Shown: positions 1-6,632, counted from the stretch's first letter. The stretch is DNA of 9,984 nucleotides from an uncultured Oscillospiraceae bacterium (GCA_934668605.1 CAKUNY010000069.1:1-9984), one strand, 5' to 3'. A program made the numbers and translations. Notes: generated by a model not told the origin, from the letters alone.

Positions 1-798
1 AAGGGCAAGAGCTACTGCTCGAAAATCTGCTGCATGTATACGGCGAAGCACGCGATGCTCTGCCGCGAAAAATACCCCGATACGGACGTATATGTGTTCT
101 ATATCGACGTGCGCACCCCGGGCAAGAACTTCGACGAGTTCTATCGCCGCGCGGTCGAGGAATACGGTGTGCATTACATCAAGGGCATGGTGGGAAAAGT
201 CGTGCCGGAAAACGGAAAGCTCAAGGTACAGGCGTCTGACCTTCTTGATAACCGGCAGCTGCATATTGACGCGGACATGGTCGTTCTCGCGGCGGCGATT
301 GAGCCGGACAAATCCGCGCGCTCGGTCGCGACGATGCTGACGGCCTCGATGGACACGAACGACTTCTTTACCGAGGCGCACCCCAAGCTTCGTCCGGTCG
401 AAAGCCCGACGGCGGGCGTGTTCCTGTCCGGTACGTGCCAGGGGCCAAAGGACATCCCCGAGACGGTCGCGCAGGCCTCCGCGGCGGCGGCAAAGGTCAT
501 TGGCCTTCTTTGTAAGGACAGCCTGACGTGCAACCCGTGCGTGGCCGAGCCGAACGAGCTCATGTGCAACGGCTGCTCGAACTGCGAAAAGGTCTGTCCC
601 TACGGCGCGATCACATACATCGACAAGGAGTTCCGCGGGCCGAACCGCACGACTATTCTTCGCCGCGTGGCGCAGGTCAACCCGGCGGTCTGTCAGGGCT
701 GCGGCGCGTGCACCGTGGCGTGCATGTCCGGCGCGATGGATCTCAAGGGCTTTTCCAACAAACAGATCATGGCGGAGGTGGATGCGATATGCAGGTAA
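1..798 (+). CDS. hdrA: HdrA-like electron-bifurcating flavoprotein, C-terminal part (5' end outside window)
   Basis: The reading frame is open from base 1 and ends at TAA 796-798, leaving 265 codons; HdrA proteins are usually about 650 residues, so the N-terminal FAD half is missing here only because of the window edge. Visible residues start with a CxxxCC motif (C6, C10, C11), which matches the HdrA-specific [4Fe-4S] site; its fourth cysteine would lie upstream. The C-terminus holds two ferredoxin-type [4Fe-4S] motifs, C189/C192/C195/C199 and C231/C234/C237/C241. In known HdrA families the FAD bifurcates electrons and the C-terminal clusters lead towards ferredoxin. The first ATG in frame is base 34, but the matching family motif precedes it, so it is not the start. 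It is the first visible gene of the operon and overlaps the next gene by 10 bases. Family assignment is firm; the partner acceptor is inferred from the neighbours. Confidence 0.93.
   Translation, partial: KGKSYCSKICCMYTAKHAMLCREKYPDTDVYVFYIDVRTPGKNFDEFYRRAVEEYGVHYIKGMVGKVVPENGKLKVQASDLLDNRQLHIDADMVVLAAAIEPDKSARSVATMLTASMDTNDFFTEAHPKLRPVESPTAGVFLSGTCQGPKDIPETVAQASAAAAKVIGLLCKDSLTCNPCVAEPNELMCNGCSNCEKVCPYGAITYIDKEFRGPNRTTILRRVAQVNPAVCQGCGACTVACMSGAMDLKGFSNKQIMAEVDAICR
774..778 (+). promoter_or_regulatory. Ribosome binding site deciding the start of the MvhD/FlxD-like gene
   Basis: GGAGG lies 10 bases before ATG 789 and inside the end of the HdrA-like gene. The same frame is open much further upstream, from 528, but that upstream part is an out-of-phase reading of HdrA. 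The site plus the family-typical N-terminus fix the start at 789. Confidence 0.75.
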
Positions 799-1220
799 GC
801 TGGAAACCGACGATCGTAGCGTTCTGCTGCAACTGGTGCTCCTACGCGGGCGCGGACTTGTCCGGTACGAACCGACTGCAATACCCCGCCAACGTCAAAA
901 TCATCCGCATTCCGTGCTCGTGCCGCCTGAACCCCATGTTCATTCTCCGCGCATTCCAGAGAGGCGCGGACGGCGTGATCCTCTGCGGCTGCCATCCCGG
1001 CGACTGCCACTACACGACCGGCAATTATTATGCCCGTCGGCGCATGACGCTGCTGTTTTCGATGCTCGATTTCCTCGGCATTGAAAAAGAGCGCACGAGA
1101 GTCGAATGGGTCTCGGCGGCGGAGGGCGCAAAGTTTGCCGCGACGATGAACGAATTTGTCAAAACCATCACGGAACTGGGCGAAAACCGCAGATTGGAGG
1201 ATCTCAGATGCAAGGAGTAA
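789..1220 (+). CDS. flxD: MvhD/FlxD-like [2Fe-2S] electron-transfer subunit
   Basis: This 143-residue protein belongs to the MvhD family (F420-non-reducing hydrogenase delta subunit), called FlxD when it sits with NADH-oxidising Flx subunits. It carries a [2Fe-2S] cluster and hands electrons from the oxidising module to HdrA. The family's signature blocks are visible: CCNWCSYAGAD near residues 13-23, IPCSCR at 41-46 and CGCHPGDCHY at 66-75. The cysteines are 13, 14, 17, 43, 45, 66, 68 and 73. C45 stands where I would expect glycine (PCSGR), an unusual extra cysteine. The start ATG overlaps the HdrA stop and the end overlaps the next gene by 13 bases, so translational coupling is likely. There is no hydrogenase large subunit next to it, so the electron source is more likely the NAD(P)H reductase encoded at 3200-4027. 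Family membership is very clear; the role follows from context. Confidence 0.92.
   Translation: MQVSWKPTIVAFCCNWCSYAGADLSGTNRLQYPANVKIIRIPCSCRLNPMFILRAFQRGADGVILCGCHPGDCHYTTGNYYARRRMTLLFSMLDFLGIEKERTRVEWVSAAEGAKFAATMNEFVKTITELGENRRLEDLRCKE
1196..1200 (+). promoter_or_regulatory. Ribosome binding site deciding the start of the FlxC-like gene
   Basis: GGAGG lies 7 bases before ATG 1208. An in-frame ATG at 1106 would add 34 residues, but they would be read through the conserved FlxD coding region in another frame and have no site of this quality. The start at 1208 is therefore preferred. Confidence 0.7.
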
Positions 1221-2185
1221 AGGAAAAGGCTCTGGAGCTGCTGGCATCCGGGAAGGCGCAGCGGGTGCTCGGCTGGAAGACGGGCGAGTTTTTCTACGAT
1301 CTGACTCCCGGCGTATTTGAAAGCGCGGAGGAGGTCGAGCGGGAATTTGAGTACGGCGTGTTCGCGGGCGCGAATTTGTCGAAATACTGCATTGCGGAGA
1401 GCAAAAAAGACGGCGTGACGGCGGTATTTTTAAAGCCGTGCGATACATACTCTTTTGTCCAGCTCTTGAAGGAATATAAAGTCAAGCGGGAAAAGTTTTA
1501 TATCGTTGGCGTACAGTGCGACGGCATGTGCGACATGGAAAAAATCCGCGCTGCCGGCATTTCGGGCGCAACTGCCGTAGAAGAATGCGGCGAAACCTTA
1601 AAAATTTCCACGATCTACGGCGAAGAGATGATGAAAAAATCGGATGCGCTGCTTCTCAAGTGCAAGACCTGCAAGAGCAAAAAGCTCGTCATCTTCGACG
1701 AGCTGCTGGGCGAGCAGGGAGAGAATTGCCCTGACTGTGGGCGATTTGAAGAGGTCGAGCGGCTGGAAGCGATGAGTCCGGAGGAGCGGTTTTCGTTCTG
1801 GCGCGGGGAGCTCTCGCGCTGTATCCGCTGCAACGCCTGCCGGAACGTCTGTCCTGCCTGCACGTGCGAGACGTGCGTGTTCGATAACCACAGCCTCGGA
1901 ACAGACAACAAGGCGGCGGCCAGCGACTTCGAGGAGAACTTCTTCCACATCATCCGGGCGTTCCACGTGACCTCCCGCTGCACGGACTGCGGCGAGTGCT
2001 CGCGCGTCTGTCCGCAGCATATTCCGCTGCATTTGCTCAACCGCAAGTTCATCAAGGACACGAACGAACTCTACGGCACGTATCAGGCTGGCGCAGATTT
2101 AGACTCCCGGCCGCCTCTGATGGACTTCCGCATGGATGACTGCGAGCCGTCTGTGGTCTATGAGAGAGGGGGCGTGAAGGGATGA
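1208..2185 (+). CDS. flxC: FlxC-like di-[4Fe-4S] protein with F420-hydrogenase-beta-like N-terminal region
   Basis: This 325-residue Fe-S protein has an N-terminal part resembling the coenzyme F420 hydrogenase/dehydrogenase beta family (KPCDT at 77-81, GVQCDGMC at 101-108). Next comes a possible zinc-ribbon or rubredoxin-like site formed by CKTC at 152-155 and CPDC at 174-177. Two ferredoxin motifs follow: C205/C208/C211/C215 and C258/C261/C264/C268. C218, C220 and C223 lie just after the first motif and may serve another ligand site. It is best read as the FlxC-type conduit between the NAD(P)H-oxidising FlxA/FlxB pair and FlxD/HdrA. It overlaps the preceding gene by 13 bases and the next by ATGA. 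No membrane segment or signal peptide is visible, so it is cytosolic. The exact Flx letter is my assignment from gene order and memory of the family, and is less certain than the cluster content. Confidence 0.82.
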   Translation: MQGVKEKALELLASGKAQRVLGWKTGEFFYDLTPGVFESAEEVEREFEYGVFAGANLSKYCIAESKKDGVTAVFLKPCDTYSFVQLLKEYKVKREKFYIVGVQCDGMCDMEKIRAAGISGATAVEECGETLKISTIYGEEMMKKSDALLLKCKTCKSKKLVIFDELLGEQGENCPDCGRFEEVERLEAMSPEERFSFWRGELSRCIRCNACRNVCPACTCETCVFDNHSLGTDNKAAASDFEENFFHIIRAFHVTSRCTDCGECSRVCPQHIPLHLLNRKFIKDTNELYGTYQAGADLDSRPPLMDFRMDDCEPSVVYERGGVKG

Positions 2186-3210
2186 AGAAGCTTGCTTTGA
2201 AAGAACTGGAGAGCCTCTTTGCAGCCATCGCGGCGCAGCAGGCGCTCTATCTGCCCATTGACGATGCTGCGGGGCAGGCGCAGTTTGCCCCGTGGAAGGA
2301 AGGCGCGGCGCTCTCCAAGCGGCTCAATACCGCGCGCTCGGCCAAGGATCTGTTTTTCCCGCAGGTCGAAAACCTCGCTGGGTTCCGGCGCGAGGGAAAG
2401 TCCATTGAAATTTTTGAGACGAGAGACGATGTCCGGCCGTTTGCCGTCTTCGGTGTGCGCGCGTGCGACGCGAGAAGCTTTGAGATTTTAGACAAGGTGT
2501 TTTTGAAAGAGCCGGTCGACACGTTTTACGCTTCTCGCCGTGAGATGGGAACCGTCATCACGCTCGCGTGCGTAAGGCCGGACGAGACGTGCTTCTGTTC
2601 GAACTTTGAGATCGACCCGTCTGCGCCCGCGGGCGATGTGTCGTGCTGGATGGACGAAGAAAACCTCTACTGGCAGGCCAATACCGAAAAGGGAACCGCG
2701 CTGACCGAGGCGCTTTCCCTACTCGAAGACGGCGGCGAGGAAGCTGTGAAGGCGCAGCAGGAAAAAACGCGCGCGATTTTAGAAAAGCTGCCGCTCTCGA
2801 AGCTCGATTTGAGCAAGGTTGGGGTGGGGAAGACCGAGGCGCTGTTCAACCGGCCGGAGTGGAAGCGCTTATCGGAAAGCTGCCTTGGCTGCGGCACGTG
2901 CACGTTTGTGTGCCCGACGTGTCAGTGCTACGATGTCCAGGAGTTTAACACCGGCAAGACCGTCCGGCGCTTTCGCTGCTGGGACAGCTGCATGTATTCA
3001 GACTTCACCAAAATGTCGGCAGGCCAGCCGAGGCCTACCCAGTTAGAGCGCTTCCGGCAGCGCTTTCTGCACAAGCTGGTCTATTTCCCGGACAATAACG
3101 ACGGCCAGTTTGGCTGCGTCGGCTGCGGCCGGTGTCTGCAAAAGTGCCCGATTCACATGAACATTGTAAAGGTGATCCAGACGATGGGAGGCGGCGACGA
3201 TGCGAAATGA
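2182..3210 (+). CDS. flxB: FlxB/HydB/AsrA-like di-[4Fe-4S] electron-transfer subunit
   Basis: This 342-residue protein is of the family that includes sulfhydrogenase beta subunits (HydB) and anaerobic sulfite reductase subunit A (AsrA). It has GVRACDARS at 91-99, CFCSNF at 137-142, a first cluster motif C234/C237/C240/C244, the typical CPTCQCYDV block at 244-252, RCWDSC at 265-270, and a second motif C312/C315/C318/C322 followed by proline. In the known families this subunit forms a pair with the FAD/NAD(P)H reductase encoded directly downstream and relays electrons. The start ATG 2182 overlaps the previous stop as ATGA and has AGGGGG 9 bases upstream. The stop overlaps the next gene by 11 bases. 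No sulfite reductase siroheme subunit or hydrogenase subunit is visible, so a role in a Flx module is preferred to sulfite reduction or hydrogen metabolism. Confidence 0.88.
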   Translation: MKKLALKELESLFAAIAAQQALYLPIDDAAGQAQFAPWKEGAALSKRLNTARSAKDLFFPQVENLAGFRREGKSIEIFETRDDVRPFAVFGVRACDARSFEILDKVFLKEPVDTFYASRREMGTVITLACVRPDETCFCSNFEIDPSAPAGDVSCWMDEENLYWQANTEKGTALTEALSLLEDGGEEAVKAQQEKTRAILEKLPLSKLDLSKVGVGKTEALFNRPEWKRLSESCLGCGTCTFVCPTCQCYDVQEFNTGKTVRRFRCWDSCMYSDFTKMSAGQPRPTQLERFRQRFLHKLVYFPDNNDGQFGCVGCGRCLQKCPIHMNIVKVIQTMGGGDDAK

Positions 3211-4027
3211 TCCTTTGATTCCGAAGCTTGCCGTTGTGACGGATATCCGCGTCGACACGCCGGACGTCAAGACCTTCCGCGTGGTGGACGTAAACGGCAA
3301 AAAGCCCTTCGAGCATATCCCCGGCCAGTGCGCGATGCTGTCTGTTCCCGGCGTGGGTGAGGCGCTTTTTTCCATCACCTCGAGCCCCACGGAAGAAGCG
3401 TTTGTGGAGTTCTCGATCAAAAAATGCGGCTGCGTCACGACCTGGCTTCACGACATGGAGCCGGGACAGGAAATTACGATCCGCGGGCCTTACGGAAACG
3501 GCTTCCCGGTCGATACCGCGTTCGCGGGAAAAGACCTTCTTTTCATCGCGGGCGGCATTGGCCTCGCGCCCCTGCATTCGGTCATCAACTACTGCCGGCA
3601 CTATCGCGGCCGCTACGGCAAAATTGACATCGTCTACGGCTCTCGTTCGATGGAAGACCTTGTCGACTACCCGGAGATCGAATCGGTCTGGTGCAAGGAG
3701 GACGGCATCAACGTCCATCTGACCATTGACCGCGAGCAGCCGGAATGGAGCGGCCACGTGGGCTTCGTGCCGAATTACGTCAAGGAGCTCGGCTTCACGA
3801 CCGACAAAACTGTCGTCATGTGCGGCCCTCCGATCATGATCAAGTTCACGCTCGCGGGGCTCATGGAGCTCGGCTTTGCGCGCGAACAGGTGTATACGAC
3901 GATGGAGCTCAAGATGAAGTGCGCGCTCGGCAAATGCGGCCGCTGCAACATCGGAAACAAATACGTCTGCAAGGACGGCCCCGTGTTCCGGTTTGACCAG
4001 TTGGACGAACTTCCCGACGAGTATTGA
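3200..4027 (+). CDS. flxA: FlxA/HydG/AsrB-like FAD/NAD(P)H oxidoreductase with C-terminal [2Fe-2S]
   Basis: This 275-residue protein of the ferredoxin-NADP reductase superfamily has the domain order of sulfhydrogenase gamma, AsrB and dihydroorotate dehydrogenase electron-transfer subunit PyrK. The FAD-binding barrel covers roughly residues 8-105 (GQCAMLSV at 42-49, LFSITSSP at 57-64, GPYGNGF at 96-102). The nucleotide domain covers about 110-235, with GGIGLAP at 118-124 and VMCGPPIM at 206-213. A C-terminal [2Fe-2S] site is formed by C241/C246/C249/C257. It would oxidise NADH or NADPH in the cytosol and pass electrons to the FlxB-like partner. GGGAGG at 3186-3191 lies 8 bases before ATG 3200, inside the previous gene. 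Cofactor preference cannot be decided by eye. The usual FAD-contacting RxYS-type arginine is replaced in the LFSIT block, which I believe is common in this subfamily. Confidence 0.9.
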   Translation: MRNDPLIPKLAVVTDIRVDTPDVKTFRVVDVNGKKPFEHIPGQCAMLSVPGVGEALFSITSSPTEEAFVEFSIKKCGCVTTWLHDMEPGQEITIRGPYGNGFPVDTAFAGKDLLFIAGGIGLAPLHSVINYCRHYRGRYGKIDIVYGSRSMEDLVDYPEIESVWCKEDGINVHLTIDREQPEWSGHVGFVPNYVKELGFTTDKTVVMCGPPIMIKFTLAGLMELGFAREQVYTTMELKMKCALGKCGRCNIGNKYVCKDGPVFRFDQLDELPDEY

Positions 4028-4045
4028 GGCAGAAGGAGAAGCACA

Positions 4046-4720
4046 ATGGAAACAATGGTAACGGTGTTCCTGTTTGGAAAGAAATATGAGGTGCCGTCGA
4101 GTCTGACGATCATGGAGGCGATGGAGTATTCCGGCTACCAGCTCGTGCGCGGCTGCGGCTGCCGCAACGGCTTCTGCGGCGCGTGCGCGACGATCTACCG
4201 CATCGCGGGTGACCGGGAGCTCAAGGCATGTCTTGCCTGCTCGACAAAGGTCGAAAACAACATGTATGTGGCGACGCTGCCGTTCTTCCCGCTCGTGAAA
4301 GAGGTCTACGACATCGAAAAGGTCAAGCCCACGCAGCAGATCATGATGCAGCTCTACCCGGAGATCTACTCCTGCGTCGGCTGCAACGCCTGCACGAAGG
4401 CCTGCACGCAGGGGCTCAACGTCATGCAGTACATCGCCTACGCACAGCGCGGGGAATATGAAAAGTGCGCCGAAGAGTCGTTTGACTGTGTGATGTGCGG
4501 CGTGTGCTCGTCGAGATGTCCCGCCGGGATTTCGCACCCGCAGGTCGCGATGCTCGCGCGCAGGCTCAACGGCAAGTACCTCGCGCCGCACTGCGAGCAT
4601 CTGGATGTGCGCGTGGAAGAGATCCGCGAGGGAAAATTCGAGGCGCTGATTGAAAACCTGATGGAAAAGCCCCTAGATCAGATTAAGGAGCTTTACAATC
4701 ACCGCGAGATCGAAGCGTAA
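4046..4720 (+). CDS. [2Fe-2S] + 2x[4Fe-4S] protein, FrdB/TfrB-like N-terminus with HdrC-like cluster pair
   Basis: This 224-residue protein starts with a plant-ferredoxin-like [2Fe-2S] domain (C39, C44, C47, C62; C37 and C65 are additional) as in succinate dehydrogenase/fumarate reductase subunit B. An alpha-helical part follows with C110/C113/C116/C120 and C148/C151/C154/C158-P. In ordinary FrdB the last cluster is [3Fe-4S] or lies on a different cysteine spacing; here both C-terminal motifs are CxxCxxCxxxC, as in HdrC and as expected for the Fe-S half of thiol:fumarate reductase TfrB. No CCG domain of HdrB type is attached. AAGGAG at 4033-4038 lies 7 bases before ATG 4046, 18 bases after the previous stop; the ATG at 4055 is a weaker alternative. 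No quinone-binding membrane anchor is encoded beside it. It most likely wires HdrA to the flavoprotein encoded directly downstream. Confidence 0.87.
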   Translation: METMVTVFLFGKKYEVPSSLTIMEAMEYSGYQLVRGCGCRNGFCGACATIYRIAGDRELKACLACSTKVENNMYVATLPFFPLVKEVYDIEKVKPTQQIMMQLYPEIYSCVGCNACTKACTQGLNVMQYIAYAQRGEYEKCAEESFDCVMCGVCSSRCPAGISHPQVAMLARRLNGKYLAPHCEHLDVRVEEIREGKFEALIENLMEKPLDQIKELYNHREIEA

Positions 4721-4732
4721 GGAGGCGGCGAG

Positions 4733-6334
4733 ATGTATACAGACCCGAAAATTTTGGAATCCATCCGCAAGGTCGAGGCCGCGCGGGCAGAAAACGTCAA
4801 GCTGAGCCCGGCGCGTATGAGCGCGGAGGAAAAAGAGGTTTTGCTCAAGACCTTCCATCCCGACTATCGGGAAAACCAGTTTACGACGCTTCACATCGGC
4901 GCAAACAAGGGCGGCAAGGTGCCCCTTGAGCTGGCGGCTCTTTTAGAGGGCAGGCCGAGAATTGACCTTGAAAAGCCGCATCTGGAGCGCGTGGACTATG
5001 ACGCGGATGTTCTGATCATCGGAGGCGGCGGCGCGGGCTGCGCGGCGGCGATCGAAGCGGATAACGCGGGCGCGAAGGTGCTGTTAGTCACAAAGCTTCG
5101 CATGGGCGACGCGAACACGATGATGGCCGAGGGCGGCATTCAGGCAGCGGACAAGCCGAACGACTCTCCCGCCCAGCATTTTTTGGACGCTTACGGCGGC
5201 GGGCATTTCGCGGCGCAGAAGGATCTGCTTTATAAGTTAGTGACCGAAGCGCCGGAGGCCATTCAGTGGCTGTCCAGCCTCGGTGTGGAGTTTGACAAGG
5301 CGCCGGACGGCACGATGATCACGACCCACGGCGGCGGCACGTCCAGAAAGCGCATGCACGCGGCCAAGGACTACTCCGGCGCGGAGATCATGCGCACGCT
5401 CCGGGACGAGGTTTTAAATCGCAGCATTGAGGTCGTGGACTTCACGTCGGCCATCGAGCTTTTAAAAGACGAAAATGGCCGCTGCGCGGGCGCGGTCTTG
5501 CAGAACATGGAGACGAAGGAGCTGCTGATTGCCCGGGCAAAGACTGTGATTCTGGCGACCGGCGGCGCAGGACGGCTTCACTATCAGGGCTTTCCGACGT
5601 CCAACCACTACGGCGCGACGGCAGATGGCCTGGTGCTGGGCTACCGCGCGGGCGCGAAGCTTTTGTATCCGGATACGCTTCAGTACCACCCCACGGGCGC
5701 GGCCTTCCCGGCGCAGATCTACGGCGCGCTGGTGACGGAAAAGGTTCGCTCGGTCGGCGCGATGCTCGTGAACTGTGAGGGCGAGGCGTTCATGAACCCG
5801 CTTGAGACGCGGGACGTGGCGGCGGCGTCCATCATCCGGGAGTGTTCCGAGCGCAAAAAAGGCGTCAAGACCCCGCTGGGTGACGCGGTGTGGCTCGATA
5901 CCCCGATGATCGACATGAAAGGCGGCAAGGGAACGATCGAAAAGCGCATCCCCGCGATGCTGCGTATGTTCGCAAAGCATGGTATCGATATTCGCACTGA
6001 GCCGATTCTCGTCTACCCGACGCTCCACTACCAGAACGGCGGCCTGCATATCACGCCGGACTGCCAGACGGATGTGGAAAACCTCTTTGCCGCGGGCGAG
6101 GTCGTGGGCGGTATCCACGGAAGAAACCGGCTTATGGGAAACAGTCTTCTTGACATCATCGTCTTTGGCCGCAACGCCGGCCGGAACGCGGGCGAGAAGG
6201 CAAAATCCGTCACACCCGGCGCGCTGACGCTCTCGCATGTGGCGGCCTTTGAAGAAGAACGAAACGCGGCAGGAATCACGGGCGACACGCTTTCGCCGCG
6301 CCTGCTCCCGGACTATACAAGAAAGAGAGATTGA
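4733..6334 (+). CDS. Soluble fumarate reductase/succinate dehydrogenase-type flavoprotein
   Basis: This 533-residue FAD protein of the FrdA/SdhA/NadB superfamily has a dinucleotide motif VLIIGGGGAGCAA at 93-105, after an N-terminal extension of about 88 residues not found in FrdA. The dicarboxylate site looks complete: HPTG with H319, EKVRS with R339 (the proton-transfer arginine position), H432 in LHYQNGG and R465 in HGRNRLMGNSL. NTMMAEGG at 128-135 aligns with the block where FrdA/SdhA has the histidine that binds FAD covalently; N128 replaces it, so the FAD is probably non-covalent. The long helical C-terminal domain of FrdA is missing; only about 45 residues follow the FAD fold. AAGGAGG overlaps the previous stop, 7 bases before the ATG. 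Reduction of fumarate is the leading idea. An L-aspartate oxidase is less likely because the gene lies with electron-transfer subunits; another enoate could also be the substrate. Confidence 0.88.
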   Translation: MYTDPKILESIRKVEAARAENVKLSPARMSAEEKEVLLKTFHPDYRENQFTTLHIGANKGGKVPLELAALLEGRPRIDLEKPHLERVDYDADVLIIGGGGAGCAAAIEADNAGAKVLLVTKLRMGDANTMMAEGGIQAADKPNDSPAQHFLDAYGGGHFAAQKDLLYKLVTEAPEAIQWLSSLGVEFDKAPDGTMITTHGGGTSRKRMHAAKDYSGAEIMRTLRDEVLNRSIEVVDFTSAIELLKDENGRCAGAVLQNMETKELLIARAKTVILATGGAGRLHYQGFPTSNHYGATADGLVLGYRAGAKLLYPDTLQYHPTGAAFPAQIYGALVTEKVRSVGAMLVNCEGEAFMNPLETRDVAAASIIRECSERKKGVKTPLGDAVWLDTPMIDMKGGKGTIEKRIPAMLRMFAKHGIDIRTEPILVYPTLHYQNGGLHITPDCQTDVENLFAAGEVVGGIHGRNRLMGNSLLDIIVFGRNAGRNAGEKAKSVTPGALTLSHVAAFEEERNAAGITGDTLSPRLLPDYTRKRD

Positions 6335-6338
6335 GACT

Positions 6339-6617
6339 ATGCAGCTTGCAGAGCTTTTAGAGGCCTTGATGATCATCAGCTTCGGCATTTCGTGGCCGCT
6401 TTCCATCATCCGCTCGTACCGCAGCCGCTCGACGAAGGGAAAGAGCGTCCTGTTCAGCTTTTTCATCCTGTTCGGCTACATCTGCGGCATTTCGTCGAAG
6501 CTCATGACGCACAACCACAACCTCGCGTTCTATTTTTACATCCTCAATATCACGATGGTAACCATCGACATCTGCCTCTACTTCCGCAACCGGAAGTTGG
6601 AGAAGCAGAGCGCATAA
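6339..6617 (+). CDS. Small three-helix membrane protein, PQ-loop/SemiSWEET-like
   Basis: This 92-residue protein begins 4 bases after the flavoprotein stop. The site before it is weak (AAAGAGAG region), so coupled translation is likely. Three hydrophobic segments are visible at about residues 6-24, 37-56 and 61-82. Between the first two, the block WPLSIIRSYRSRSTKGKS (19-36) resembles the PQ-loop pattern, in which a Pro-Gln pair is followed by a basic stretch and a KGxS turn; here leucine replaces the usual glutamine. A single three-helix bundle of this size matches SemiSWEET proteins, which pair to form a transporter. No substrate can be named. Its place at the end of the redox operon could point to transport of a substrate or product of the flavoprotein, but this is a guess. 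The longer reading from 6237 overlaps the flavoprotein and is rejected. Confidence 0.72.
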   Translation: MQLAELLEALMIISFGISWPLSIIRSYRSRSTKGKSVLFSFFILFGYICGISSKLMTHNHNLAFYFYILNITMVTIDICLYFRNRKLEKQSA

Positions 6618-6632
6618 AACCCGAAACCAACG

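Noticed and set aside
528..788. N-terminal extension of the FlxD-like gene
   Set aside because: The upstream part is an Arg-rich out-of-frame reading of HdrA's ferredoxin region, while ATG 789 has a good ribosome site and a family-typical N-terminus.
2182..4027. Anaerobic sulfite reductase (AsrAB) or sulfhydrogenase (HydBG)
   Set aside because: The two proteins are related to these families, but no siroheme AsrC and no NiFe hydrogenase subunits are present; the neighbours point to a Flx module.
3035..4600. Open frame of 521 codons on the minus strand
   Set aside because: It lies opposite the conserved FlxB/FlxA/FrdB-like genes, is rich in Arg, His, Ala and Val as expected for antisense reading of GC-rich genes, and shows no known motif.
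4733..6334. L-aspartate oxidase (NadB)
   Set aside because: The flavoprotein shares the superfamily fold and probably non-covalent FAD, but it sits with electron-transfer subunits, has a long N-terminal extension, and no nadA or nadC is nearby.
5462..6466. Open frame of 334 codons on the minus strand
   Set aside because: It runs opposite the active-site region of the flavoprotein and the small membrane gene; its composition is that of a GC-rich antisense reading.
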